Origin: Kaistia granuli DSM 23481
Lineage (GTDB): Bacteria > Pseudomonadota > Alphaproteobacteria > Rhizobiales > Kaistiaceae
Direction of reading: 5' to 3'
Length of the DNA: 64,000 nt
Assembly: GCF_000380505.1 (NCBI RefSeq)
Contig: NZ_AQYH01000008.1
Coordinates: 310,001-374,000, forward strand
Position numbers and translations under genes: made by a program. The notes beneath the pieces are model-generated. The model was not told the DNA's origin, made no database searches, and saw only the letters and a list, made by a program, of their open reading frames with translations. This document shows, in pieces, positions 45,414 through 53,794 of the stretch (the first letter of the stretch is position 1; every line of letters begins with the position of its first letter).

Positions 45414-45839
45414 ATGACCACCGACTGGAACCAGATCCGCGCCATGATGAACGCGGCGATCGATGCGTGCGAACGGATCGAAGCGAGCGGCTACGGTCCG
45501 GCGGACCGCGACGCGACCATCGCGGTGAACGGCCAGGAGGTCAGCGTCGGCGACATCCTGGCGAGCGCCTGGACCTATCCGGAAAACCTGCGCTACGCGA
45601 TCCTGCGCGCGCGGCACGAGGCGGGCGCGGATCTCGACTACCGGCCGGAGACGGCGCGCATCCTCGTCGCCATGGCCGAGGTCGGGGCCGAATTGATCGG
45701 CGCCGGCGAGACGCGCCCGGCCGAGTGCGACATCCACGCCATGATCGGCTGGTTCCGCGACCACGCGACGCCAAGCCTGGAACGGGCGATCGCCGACCGG
45801 CGCGCGGCTTCTAGTTCTTCAGCCGGTAGCCGGTCTTGA
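45414..45839 (+). CDS. Conserved-looking small protein of unknown function
   Basis: A 141-residue soluble, mostly helical protein that I do not recognise. It has no signal peptide or membrane helix. Notable stretches are [11 protein letters not shown]-like [15 protein letters not shown] and [20 protein letters not shown]. It begins 13 bases after the YCII stop and is probably co-transcribed with it. The last 29 bases overlap the convergent ABC permease gene, so its Ser-rich tail ([10 protein letters not shown]) is antisense to that gene. Confidence 0.55.
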   Translation: MTTDWNQIRAMMNAAIDACERIEASGYGPADRDATIAVNGQEVSVGDILASAWTYPENLRYAILRARHEAGADLDYRPETARILVAMAEVGAELIGAGETRPAECDIHAMIGWFRDHATPSLERAIADRRAASSSSAGSRS

Positions 45840-46572
45840 ATATCCAGGTGACGGTGGCGAGGCAGACGGCCAGGAAGACCAGCGTCATCGCCAGGCTGAT
45901 GCCGATATTGACGTCCGACGTGCCGAAGAAGCTCCAGCGGAAGCCGCTGACGAGATAGACGACCGGATTGAACAGGGCGACCGTCTGCCAGGCCGGTGGC
46001 AGCATCGAGATCGAATAGAAGCTGCCGCCGAGGAAGGTCAGCGGCGTCACGATCAGCAGCGGCACCAGCTGCAGCTTCTCGAACCCGTCCGCCCAGATGC
46101 CGATGATGAAGCCGAACAGGCTGAAGGTGACGGCGGTCAGCACCAGGAACAGCAGCATCCAGACCGGGTGCTGGATCTCGATATCGACGAAAAGGCCCGC
46201 CGTCGCCAGGATGATCAGCGCCAGCAGGATCGACTTGGTCGCCGCCGCGCCGACATAGCCGATGACGATCTCGAACGGCGAGATCGGCGCCGACAGGACC
46301 TCGTAGACGGTGCCGACGAATTTCGGGAAGTAGATCGCGAAGGAGGCGTTGGAGATGCTCTGCGTCAGCAGCGTCAGCATGATCAGGCCCGGCACGATGA
46401 ACGAGCCGTAGCTGACGCCGTCGATCTCCTGCATGCGCGAGCCGATCGCCGCGCCGAAGACGATGAAATAGAGCGAGGTGGAGAGAACCGGCGCGACGAT
46501 GCTCTGCAGCAAGGTGCGGCCGGTGCGCGCCATCTCGAAGAGATAGATCGCGCGGATCGCGTAGACGTTCAT
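45811..46572 (-). CDS. ABC-2 type transporter permease
   Basis: A 253-residue inner-membrane permease of the ABC-2 export family with about six helices. Family-like segments are [20 protein letters not shown] and [28 protein letters not shown], the region after which the last helix follows. It pairs with the ATPase encoded upstream, whose stop overlaps its start by four bases. Members export drugs, polysaccharides or unknown compounds; no specific clue is present. Confidence 0.85.
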   Translation of the reverse strand: MNVYAIRAIYLFEMARTGRTLLQSIVAPVLSTSLYFIVFGAAIGSRMQEIDGVSYGSFIVPGLIMLTLLTQSISNASFAIYFPKFVGTVYEVLSAPISPFEIVIGYVGAAATKSILLALIILATAGLFVDIEIQHPVWMLLFLVLTAVTFSLFGFIIGIWADGFEKLQLVPLLIVTPLTFLGGSFYSISMLPPAWQTVALFNPVVYLVSGFRWSFFGTSDVNIGISLAMTLVFLAVCLATVTWIFKTGYRLKN

Positions 46573-47504
46573 GTGCGCTCACTCACCAGGCTGACGAAGA
46601 TCTCCTCGAGCGAGCGCTGGCTCGTCTGCAGATCCTTGTAGTGGATACCGGCCGCGCCGAGGGCGCGAAGCACATCGGCGATGCCCTTCTGCTCGGCATC
46701 GGCGTCATAGCTGTAGACGAGTTCGTTGCCGTCGGCGCCGAGCTCAAGCCCATAGGCGTCGAGCCCGTCCGGGACACCGGCGAGCGGCTCCTGCAATTGC
46801 AGCGTCAGCTGCTTCTTGCCGAGCTTGCGCATAAGCTCGGCCTTTTCCTCGACCAGTATGATCTGGCCGCGATGGATGACGCCGATCCGGTCGGCCATCT
46901 CCTCGGCTTCCTCGATGTAGTGCGTCGTCAGGATGATGGTGACGCCGCTCGCCCTGAGCGCCCGCACCACGTCCCACATGTCACGCCGAAGCTCGACATC
47001 GACGCCGGCGGTCGGTTCGTCGAGGAACAGGATCTGCGGCTCGTGCGACAGCGCCTTGGCGATCATGACGCGGCGCTTCATGCCGCCCGAGAGCGTCCGG
47101 AGCTTGGCGTCCTTCTTGTCCCAGAGCGACAGGTCGCGCAGGATCTTCTCGATATGGGCCGGGTTGGCCGGCTTGCCGAACAGGCCGCGACTGAAGGTGA
47201 CGGTCGCCCAGACCGATTCGAAGGCGTCGGTCGTCAGTTCCTGCGGCACTAGGCCGATGCGCGCGCGGGCAGCCTTGTATTCGGCTACCACGTCGTGACC
47301 ATCGGCCAGCACACGGCCGCTCGACGGATTGACGAGGCCGCAAATGATGCTGATCAGCGTGGTCTTGCCGGCGCCGTTCGGCCCGAGCAGCGCAAAGATC
47401 TCGCCCCGGCGGATGTCGAGGTTCACATCTTTCAGCGCCTCGAAGCCGGACGCATAGACTTTCGAGAGGTGTTCGACGGAAATGATGTTCTGCATGACGG
47501 CCAT
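46569..47504 (-). CDS. ABC-2 type transporter ATPase
   Basis: A 311-residue DrrA/CcmA-like ATPase. Walker A is GPNGAGKTT, the signature is [15 protein letters not shown] and Walker B is [12 protein letters not shown]. The C-terminal extension of about 80 residues is usual for exporters. ATGs at 47504 and 47495 are both possible; the second ([14 protein letters not shown]) fits relatives well. It works with the permease at 45811. Confidence 0.87.
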   Translation of the reverse strand: MAVMQNIISVEHLSKVYASGFEALKDVNLDIRRGEIFALLGPNGAGKTTLISIICGLVNPSSGRVLADGHDVVAEYKAARARIGLVPQELTTDAFESVWATVTFSRGLFGKPANPAHIEKILRDLSLWDKKDAKLRTLSGGMKRRVMIAKALSHEPQILFLDEPTAGVDVELRRDMWDVVRALRASGVTIILTTHYIEEAEEMADRIGVIHRGQIILVEEKAELMRKLGKKQLTLQLQEPLAGVPDGLDAYGLELGADGNELVYSYDADAEQKGIADVLRALGAAGIHYKDLQTSQRSLEEIFVSLVSERT

Positions 47505-47561
47505 GATAGCCGAGGCAGATGACGATTCCGGCGAGATTTATGCAACAGCGTGCCCGAATAA

Positions 47562-48089
47562 TCAGGGCGCGCCGTTTTCCTTGACCGGGCGACGCTTCGG
47601 ATATTCAAACCGCGGCGGTAGCCAGTGGTGCAGCGAGGCGACCCCGACGAGACCGATGCTGCCGCCGACCACGACGCCGAGCAGTGTCCCGCCCTGGATC
47701 GTCGACGTGGCGGCGAGAATCGGGATGGCGCCCGCCGGCGGATGGGTGATCCGCAGAATCGACATCAGGGCGATGACGAGGCCGACGCCAACGGCGGCCG
47801 CGACCCAGGCGCCGGGAAACAGCATCAGCACCAGGAGCGTCACCAGCGTGGCAACGAAATAGCCGCCGATGACATTGGCCGGCTGCGCCAGAGGGCTGGC
47901 CGGATGACCGAAGAGCAGCACCGCCGAGGCGCCGAACGGCGCCAGCAGGAAGGGCTGGTGCGTCGTCACGGCCAGCGCGCCGACCGCGCCGATGCCGATC
48001 GCGCCGCCGAGACCGGATTTCATATGCTGCAGCGTGCTGCCGGAACGCACTTCATGACGAGTGACGAAATGTCGAAGGCGATGAGGCAT
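47562..48089 (-). CDS. HPP-family membrane protein
   Basis: A 175-residue integral membrane protein with four helices. The family-naming motif is in RITHPPAGAIPILAAT, and PFGASAVLLFGHPASPLAQPAN is typical. Plant and cyanobacterial relatives have been linked to nitrite transport; the role here is open. The ATG at 48089 is chosen because the N-terminus then matches normal length; the frame is open to 48287. A Pro/Arg-rich C-terminus (RFEYPKRRPVKE) ends the protein. Confidence 0.8.
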   Translation of the reverse strand: MPHRLRHFVTRHEVRSGSTLQHMKSGLGGAIGIGAVGALAVTTHQPFLLAPFGASAVLLFGHPASPLAQPANVIGGYFVATLVTLLVLMLFPGAWVAAAVGVGLVIALMSILRITHPPAGAIPILAATSTIQGGTLLGVVVGGSIGLVGVASLHHWLPPRFEYPKRRPVKENGAP

Positions 48090-48375
48090 AGGCTGCTGGA
48101 ACCGCTTGTTTCGGACGCCCTTTGAGACGGGGCCCGAACTTCTACGCGAGGCCGCTCCGGAAAACGAGCAATCGCAATCCAGAAAATTGCCGGAACGGCA
48201 AAAAACCGTCCCGTCGCCACCCCCTGCGGCGGCCCGCCGCGCCGTCGTCGAGGCTGAACGGAGGGCGGGAAAGACTCTGGAAAGCATGGCCGGGTAGAAT
48301 CACGGCCGGCGGAGCGCGGCTCCGGCCGCTTCGAGCCGGACGGCGACCTCCGCGATTTCTTTTCACCGGACGACT

Positions 48376-48804
48376 ATGCGCTGGCGCGTTCTCCGCATCC
48401 TCTTCCTGATCTACGTGGCATGGGCCGTCTTCGCGATCCTGCTCGTCCCCCTGAGCGCGCTCGGCGTCATCGCGACAAACCCGCTGGCCGCCGTGCTGGC
48501 GCTGGTGCTGGGCCTGCCCTGGAGCGTGCTGCTGACCTGGTGGATCGACAGCTCCAGCGCCTTCCTCAATTTCCTGCTGCTGGTGCTGGCGCTGGTGATC
48601 AACGCCGCCATCCTGCGCTTCCTCTCGCGCCGTCCGCGCCCTGCCCCGGAACCGGATGAGTTCGAGGAGGACGATGAGGATGACGAGACGGAGGAAGAAG
48701 ACGATGAGGAAGTCGGCCCGCATCTCGACCCGGATTCGGAAGAAGACTGGGAGGACGATTGGGACGAGCCGCAGCCGGAACCGCCTCGACGCGAGCGCCA
48801 TTAG
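48376..48804 (+). CDS. Small membrane protein with a highly acidic tail
   Basis: A 142-residue protein of unknown function. Two to three hydrophobic segments fill residues 7-83. The following tail of about 55 residues is dominated by Asp and Glu (FEEDDEDDETEEEDDEEVGP). The tail would be cytoplasmic if the N-terminus follows the positive-inside rule (MRWRVLR). It could bind cations or a basic partner. No ribosome site of note. It stands between divergent HPP and DHFR-like genes. Confidence 0.6.
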   Translation: MRWRVLRILFLIYVAWAVFAILLVPLSALGVIATNPLAAVLALVLGLPWSVLLTWWIDSSSAFLNFLLLVLALVINAAILRFLSRRPRPAPEPDEFEEDDEDDETEEEDDEEVGPHLDPDSEEDWEDDWDEPQPEPPRRERH

Positions 48805-48928
48805 CGGCGAAACGGCCGGACCTGCCCCCTTTCTTTGAAGGGCGACGCACGGCCAAAGCCCGGCCGTACTTTTGCGTCCTGTCGCCACCTCAAGCTACTG
48901 TGAAATCCCGAGGTGGAGATTTTGCAGC

Positions 48929-49459
48929 ATGGCGAAGCTCGTCTTTGGAATGAACCTCTCGCTGGACGGCTATGTCGACCACGAAAAAATGTCGACAGGC
49001 CCCGAACTCTTTCGTCACTGGATCGAGCTGGTGAGCGGCCTGACGGGCAGCATATACGGCCGCCGCATCTACGAGATCATGAGCTATTGGGACGAGGACC
49101 GGCCCGAATGGAGCGCGGAAGAGCGCGAGTTCGCGACAGCTTGGCGGCGGCAGCCGAAATGGGTCGTGTCGCGCTCGCTGACGTCGGTCGGCCCCAACGC
49201 CACGCTGGTCGCGGACGACGTCGAGGCGGTGGTCCGTGACCTGAAGGCGCGGCTCGCGGGCGAGATCGACGTCGCCGGGCCGGTGCTCGCGGCTAGCCTG
49301 GCCGAGCTCGGTCTGGTCGATGAGTATCGCCTCTACTTCCACCCCGTCGTGCTCGGCGGCGGCCGGCCGTTCTTCGCCGGCCCGAGGCCGCCGCTCCGCC
49401 TGGTTGCCTCCGATCGCCTCGGCGAGGACGTGATCCGGTTGACCTACGTTCCCGCCTAA
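48929..49459 (+). CDS. Dihydrofolate reductase-family (RibD C-terminal) protein
   Basis: A 176-residue DHFR-fold protein of the RibD_C group. The N-terminal strand and loop is FGMNLSLDGYVD, and later GRRIYEIMSYWDEDRP and HPVVLGGGRPFF are family signatures. It probably uses NADPH, but the substrate is unknown; such stand-alone proteins are usually not true folate or riboflavin enzymes. The ATG at 48929 follows a GGTGGAG ribosome-like site. Confidence 0.83.
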   Translation: MAKLVFGMNLSLDGYVDHEKMSTGPELFRHWIELVSGLTGSIYGRRIYEIMSYWDEDRPEWSAEEREFATAWRRQPKWVVSRSLTSVGPNATLVADDVEAVVRDLKARLAGEIDVAGPVLAASLAELGLVDEYRLYFHPVVLGGGRPFFAGPRPPLRLVASDRLGEDVIRLTYVPA

Positions 49460-49538
49460 TCGCGGCGGGCTTCCGTCGTCGCGGAGACGCCGGCGCGTGT
49501 TTGGAAGAACGCGCGCCGGCCAAGTTCGTCGGCTTCCC

Positions 49539-50567
49539 CTAGAACGCCAGCTGCACCTTCATGGCGCGGCGACGGTCGCCGGCGGTCTCGAAGGCTTCGC
49601 GCGCATCCTCGATGCCGAAGCTGCCGGTCAGCAACGGTCGCAGGTCGACCTTGCGCTCGTCGATCAGCTTGACCGCCAGCGGGAACTCGTCGTGGAAGCG
49701 GAACGAGCCGGTGAGCGCGATCTCCTTGGCGACGACGACATTCTGCGGCAGGGAGAGTTCGCCGCCGAGACCCACCTGGACGATGGTGCCGCGCGGCCGG
49801 ACCACATCGAGGCCGGAGCGCAGCGCCCGCTCATTGCCGGAACATTCGAACATCACGCCGAAGCTGCCCTTGTCGACGGCGAAGGCCGCGAGCGCTTCCG
49901 GTTCGCGCGCCATGTTGATGGTGCGATCCGCGCCCAGTTCGCGGGCGAATGCCAGCGGCTCGTCGACGACGTCGGTGACGACGATCTCGGCGGCGCCATG
50001 GAAACGGGCGGCCGCCACCGTCAGCGCGCCGATCGGGCCGCATCCCGTCACCAGCACGCGCTTGCCGAGCAGCGACGGCGCCCGCGACAGCGCATGCAGC
50101 GTCACGGCGAAGGGCTCCGCCATCGCCAGTTCGGCGACCGTGGCGTTGCCGCCCTTCTCGCACTGGGTCTCCATGCAGACGAGCTCCTGCCGGAACGCGC
50201 CCTGGATATGTGGCATCGGCATGGCGCTGCCGTAGAAGCGCATGTTCAGGCACTGGTTCGGCAGGCCCTCGTAGCAATAGCGGCAGGCGCGGCAGGGGCG
50301 CGACGGGTTGACGGCGACGCGGTCGCCCGGCTTGACGCTGGTGACATCCGCCGCCACGGCGGAAACGGTGCCGGCGACCTCGTGGCCGAGGATCATCGGC
50401 TCGCGCAGCTTCACCGTGCCGAAACCGCCATGCTGGTAGTAATGCAAATCGGAGCCGCAGATGCCGCCTGCCTCGATGCGGACGGTGACCTCGCCCGGTC
50501 CCATCGCTCCGACTTCCCGCTCCTCGACCCGCAGATCATGGGCCGCATGAATGACGACGGCACGCAT
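49539..50567 (-). CDS. idnD: L-idonate 5-dehydrogenase (zinc-type alcohol dehydrogenase family)
   Basis: A 342-residue medium-chain zinc dehydrogenase. The catalytic zinc site is in GGICGSDLHYYQHGGFG and LGHEVAGTV. The structural zinc site is in PCRACRYCYEGLPNQC, and the nucleotide site is TGCGPIGALTVAA. Overall it matches IdnD, which oxidises L-idonate to 5-ketogluconate. An IdnO-like SDR and a sugar importer lie nearby on the opposite strand, and a GntR/IdnR-type operator lies 24 bases upstream. GGGGAGAGAG comes before the ATG. Confidence 0.85.
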   Translation of the reverse strand: MRAVVIHAAHDLRVEEREVGAMGPGEVTVRIEAGGICGSDLHYYQHGGFGTVKLREPMILGHEVAGTVSAVAADVTSVKPGDRVAVNPSRPCRACRYCYEGLPNQCLNMRFYGSAMPMPHIQGAFRQELVCMETQCEKGGNATVAELAMAEPFAVTLHALSRAPSLLGKRVLVTGCGPIGALTVAAARFHGAAEIVVTDVVDEPLAFARELGADRTINMAREPEALAAFAVDKGSFGVMFECSGNERALRSGLDVVRPRGTIVQVGLGGELSLPQNVVVAKEIALTGSFRFHDEFPLAVKLIDERKVDLRPLLTGSFGIEDAREAFETAGDRRRAMKVQLAF

Positions 50568-50590
50568 CAGTCTCTCTCCCCACTTGATTT

Positions 50591-50604
50591 TGTTAGCGAT
50601 ATCA
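50591..50604. promoter_or_regulatory. GntR/IdnR-type operator upstream of idnD
   Basis: TGTTAGCGATATCA matches the perfect palindrome at 52199-52212 in 12 of 14 positions. It ends 24 bases before the idnD start on the minus strand, so a bound LacI-family repressor would block idnD. Confidence 0.7.
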
Positions 50605-50654
50605 CGATTTGCCGGCAGTGCAAGACGACCTGGCCGCCTCGCCGGTCCCCGCCG

Positions 50655-51095
50655 TTACGGCTCGTCCGCCCCGGCATCGGCCGGACCGGTATCGACATGC
50701 CACCATCCGGGCTTGCGATCGTCGAAGGCGTGCCGCCTCGGCCGCAGGGCGGCCTGGTCCGCCTCGTCGAAACCGCCAATCAGTAGTTCGATCGTCGGCG
50801 CATCGTCGATGGCGCCGATCGAGCTGCCGCATTTCTGACAGAACGCACGGCGGGTCGTGTCCGACGACCGGAAGGTGGACGGCTCTTGGCCCGGCCCCGT
50901 CCAGCATACGCCGTCGCGCGGGAATTCGACCCAGACGGTGGTCGGCGCCCCCGAAAACCGCTGGCACTGCCGGCAGGAGCATGTATGCGGATCGTTGGCC
51001 GGCCCGATCGCTTCATAGCGGATCCAGCCGCAAAGACACCCGCCGCCATAGACTGTTTCCGTCACTGCTGGTTTCCGCTCCGCTTCGAGATGCAT
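50655..51095 (-). CDS. GFA (CENP-V/glutathione-dependent formaldehyde-activating) family protein
   Basis: A 146-residue zinc-binding protein of the GFA/CENP-V fold. Zinc-ligand Cys groups are GGCLCGWIRY, CSCRQCQRFSG and FCQKCGSSIGAI. The family includes enzymes acting on glutathione adducts, but most members are uncharacterised. The ATG at 51095 is used; a GTG at 51065 gives a shorter protein starting just before the domain. It sits between idnD and idnO without its own operator and may be unrelated to them. Confidence 0.8.
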   Translation of the reverse strand: MHLEAERKPAVTETVYGGGCLCGWIRYEAIGPANDPHTCSCRQCQRFSGAPTTVWVEFPRDGVCWTGPGQEPSTFRSSDTTRRAFCQKCGSSIGAIDDAPTIELLIGGFDEADQAALRPRRHAFDDRKPGWWHVDTGPADAGADEP

Positions 51096-51201
51096 GCCGG
51101 CCCTGCGCGGTGGCTCACCGCCGGATCCGACTAGGACCCGTGTTGTACCGCCGGGCGGACGGAACACCAGCCCGACCCGCCATGGGCGCCTGGCCATCCG
51201 C

Positions 51202-51228
51202 TTGACATGGCCATTGTTATCGATAGCA
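51202..51228 (+). promoter_or_regulatory. Promoter and GntR/IdnR-type operator upstream of idnO
   Basis: TGTTATCGATAGCA (51215-51228) differs from the perfect palindrome at 52199 by one base. A TTGACA lies at 51202-51207, so the operator would overlap the spacer and -10 region. The site ends 70 bases before the idnO start. Confidence 0.75.
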
Positions 51229-51254
51229 AATTCGTCGCGACAATTGCCGATAGA

Positions 51255-51285
51255 CTATCCATTCCAAGGCTAAGCCTATCCATTC
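51255..51285 (+). repeat. Two 10-bp direct repeats in the idnO leader
   Basis: CTATCCATTC occurs at 51255-51264 and again at 51276-51285, spaced 21 bases start to start (two helical turns). They lie between the operator and the ribosome site and could bind a second regulator or act in the leader RNA. Confidence 0.55.
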
Positions 51286-51298
51286 AGGGAGTGAGCGC

Positions 51299-52060
51299 GT
51301 GAATCTGTTCGATCTCAGCGGGCGACTGGCCCTCGTCACCGGCGCCAGCAAGGGCATTGGCTTCGCCGTTGCCGACGCTCTTGCCTCCGCCGGCGCCCGC
51401 ATCGTGCTCAACGGCCGCGACGAGGCCAGGCTGGAAACCGCGCGTGCAGCGCTCGCGGGCCGGGGCTACGACGTCGCTACCGCCGCCTTCGACGTCACCG
51501 ACCCCGACGCGGTGACCGCCGGCATCGAGACGATCGAAACCGAGATCGGGCCGATCGACATCCTCGTCAACAATGCCGGCATGCAGCACCGGACCCCGCT
51601 GCAGGACTTCCCGCTCGAAGCCTGGCGCAAGATCACCGCCACCAACATCGACAGCGTCTATCTGGTCGGTCAGGCCGTCGGCCGCCGCATGATCCCGCGC
51701 GGCCGCGGCAAGATCATCAATATTGGCTCGGTGCAGAGCGAGATGGCGCGTCCGGGCATCGCCCCCTACACGGCGACCAAGGGCGCGGTGAAGATGCTGA
51801 CCAAGGGCATGGCGACGGACTGGGCCCGCTACGGCATCCAGGTCAACGGTATCGGACCCGGCTATTTCAAGACCGAGCTGAACGCGGCCCTGGTCGCCGA
51901 CGAGACCTTCTCGGCCTGGCTTTCCAACCGCACGCCGGCCGGCCGCTGGGGCAACGTCCAGGAACTCGCCGGCGCGGCGATCTTCCTCGCCTCCGACGCC
52001 TCCAGCTTCGTCAACGGCCACATTCTCTATGTCGACGGCGGCATCACAGCCAGCCTCTGA
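51299..52060 (+). CDS. idnO: Gluconate 5-dehydrogenase-like SDR
   Basis: A 253-residue short-chain dehydrogenase. The cofactor motif is VTGASKGIGFAVADA, NNAG is at about residue 88, the catalytic APYTATKGAVK supplies YxxxK, and the C-terminus is GHILYVDGGIT. IdnO-type enzymes reduce 5-ketogluconate to gluconate, the step after IdnD. It starts at a GTG (51299) with AGGGAG upstream. It closely resembles the SDR at 42230. A hairpin follows, and the sugar importer genes have their own operator downstream. Confidence 0.84.
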   Translation: MNLFDLSGRLALVTGASKGIGFAVADALASAGARIVLNGRDEARLETARAALAGRGYDVATAAFDVTDPDAVTAGIETIETEIGPIDILVNNAGMQHRTPLQDFPLEAWRKITATNIDSVYLVGQAVGRRMIPRGRGKIINIGSVQSEMARPGIAPYTATKGAVKMLTKGMATDWARYGIQVNGIGPGYFKTELNAALVADETFSAWLSNRTPAGRWGNVQELAGAAIFLASDASSFVNGHILYVDGGITASL

Positions 52061-52075
52061 CGCCCCTGCCGAAGA

Positions 52076-52102
52076 GGAAGGCGGCCCGCCAGGCCGCCTT
52101 CC
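52076..52102 (+). terminator. GC-rich hairpin after idnO
   Basis: An 11-bp perfect stem (52076-52086 with 52092-52102) and a five-base loop lie 15 bases after the stop. No T-run follows. It is probably a terminator separating idnO from the importer operon, which has its own promoter. Confidence 0.6.
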
Positions 52103-52182
52103 CTGCCCCATAGCAAGACCAGACTTCCCGGACCCTCCCCCGTCTCCCGCCTGCATTGCATCTGACGCTTCGTCAGCAGCGC

Positions 52183-52212
52183 TTGACACGACGTCAACTG
52201 TTATCGATAACA
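52183..52212 (+). promoter_or_regulatory. Promoter with perfect GntR/IdnR-type operator before the sugar importer
   Basis: TTGACA (52183-52188) and GATAAC (52206-52211) are 17 bases apart. The perfect 14-base palindrome TGTTATCGATAACA (52199-52212) covers the -10. E. coli GntR/IdnR sites, as I recall them, are very similar (TGTTACCGGTAACA type). Just upstream, CTGACG/CGTCAG (52162-52176) forms a small extra hairpin or operator. The importer starts 67 bases downstream. Confidence 0.8.
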
Positions 52213-52279
52213 AGAACAACTGGCCAAAGAGCCGGATGGGAACGATAGCGGTGCCACCCGCATCCGGGAGGATGAAAGC

Positions 52280-53785
52280 ATGGCCGACGGGGGAATCCTC
52301 CGCTTCGACGATGTCGCCAAGGCATTTGGCGGCACGCGGGCGCTGAAGGGCGTCAGCTTCGACGTGGCACGCGGCGAGGTCGTGGCGCTGCTCGGTGAAA
52401 ACGGCGCCGGCAAGTCGACGCTGATCAAGATCCTCGGCGGCATCTTCCGGGCCGATAGCGGTCACGTCACGATCGGCGGCGAGCCCTATCGCCATCGCGC
52501 CCGGGCGCGCGGCGAACGGCAGAAAGTCGCCTTCATCCACCAGGATCTTGGCCTCGTTGAATGGATGACGGTCGCCGAGAACATGGGCCTCGCCCAGGGC
52601 TTTTCCGGCCGCGGCGGCGCGCGCGGCCTGATCGACTGGAAATCGACCGAACAGCGGGCCGCGACGGCACTGGAACTGGTCGGCTGCGACATCGATCCGA
52701 CGACCCGCGTGCACAGCCTGAGCCGCACCGAGAAATCGCTGGTTGCCATCGCCCGCGCGCTAGTGGTCGATTGCGACTTCCTCGTCCTCGACGAGCCGAC
52801 GGCCAGCCTTCCGGCCGACGAGGTGGAACGCCTGTTCGAGGCGATCCGCCGGCTGCGCGCCCGTGGCGTCGGCATGATCTATGTCTCGCACCGTCTCGAC
52901 GAGATCTTCCGCATCGCCGACCGCGTCGTCGTCATGCGCGACGGCCTCAAGGTGGGCGAGAAGCCGGTCTCCGAGACGACGCCGGACGAGCTGGTCAGCC
53001 TGATCGTCGGTTCGACGACGCTGGAGCTGTTCCAGAAGGCCGAGCTCGCCTCCGGCAAGGTCCGCGTCGAGATCCGGGATCTGGAGACGCCGTCCGCCGG
53101 ACCGGTCTCCTTCAACGTCCGCCAGGGCGAACTGCTTGGCCTGGTCGGCCTGCGCGGCGCCGGGCAGGAAGAGATCGGCCGCGCCCTGTTCGGCGCCGCG
53201 CCGCATCGCGGTTCGGTCAGGATCGACGGCGCCGCGCCGGACCTCGCCTCGCCCCGCTCGGCGCTCGCATCGGGCATCGGGCTGGTGGCGCGCGACCGGA
53301 CCGAGGAATCCGTCGCCTTCTCGCTCAGTGTCCGCGAGAACGCCTATCTCAATCCAGCCGCCATCGGACGCGGCCTGTTTTCCTATCTGTCGCCGCGCGC
53401 CGAAGCGCGTCAGGCGATCACGCTCGGCGCCTCGGTCGGCCTTCGCCCGAACGATCCCGACCTGCCGATCGAAGGCCTTTCCGGCGGCAACCAGCAGAAG
53501 GTCGTCGTCGGCCGCTGGCTCGCCACCAACCGGCGGCTGCTGATCGCCGAGGATCCGACGGCCGGCGTCGATGTCGGCGCCAAGGCCGAGATCTACCGGC
53601 TGATCGCTCAGGCGCTGGAGCACGGCCTCGCGGTCGTCGTCGTCTCCACCGACTTCGAGGAGATCGCCCATATCTGCCACCGGGCGCTCGTCTTCAACCG
53701 GGGCAAGATCATCGCCGAACTCTCCGGCCCCGCCCTCACCACCGAATCCGTGATCACCGCGGCCTCCGCGTCGGAAGCAGCCTAG
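52280..53785 (+). CDS. Sugar ABC importer (CUT2), double ATPase
   Basis: A 501-residue fused ATPase. Domain 1 has Walker A GENGAGKST and Walker B FLVLDEPTASLP, but its signature is degenerate (LSRTEKSLVAIARAL). Domain 2 has a degenerate Walker A (GLRGAGQEE) and an intact signature LSGGNQQKVVVGRWL, with AEDPTAGVD at Walker B. This is the RbsA/MglA pattern with one strong site. It begins a three-gene operon (ATPase, permease, binding protein) under an IdnR-type operator; the cargo is probably a sugar acid or aldose linked to idonate/gluconate metabolism. Confidence 0.85.
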   Translation: MADGGILRFDDVAKAFGGTRALKGVSFDVARGEVVALLGENGAGKSTLIKILGGIFRADSGHVTIGGEPYRHRARARGERQKVAFIHQDLGLVEWMTVAENMGLAQGFSGRGGARGLIDWKSTEQRAATALELVGCDIDPTTRVHSLSRTEKSLVAIARALVVDCDFLVLDEPTASLPADEVERLFEAIRRLRARGVGMIYVSHRLDEIFRIADRVVVMRDGLKVGEKPVSETTPDELVSLIVGSTTLELFQKAELASGKVRVEIRDLETPSAGPVSFNVRQGELLGLVGLRGAGQEEIGRALFGAAPHRGSVRIDGAAPDLASPRSALASGIGLVARDRTEESVAFSLSVRENAYLNPAAIGRGLFSYLSPRAEARQAITLGASVGLRPNDPDLPIEGLSGGNQQKVVVGRWLATNRRLLIAEDPTAGVDVGAKAEIYRLIAQALEHGLAVVVVSTDFEEIAHICHRALVFNRGKIIAELSGPALTTESVITAASASEAA

Positions 53786-53794
53786 GAAGCGCCC

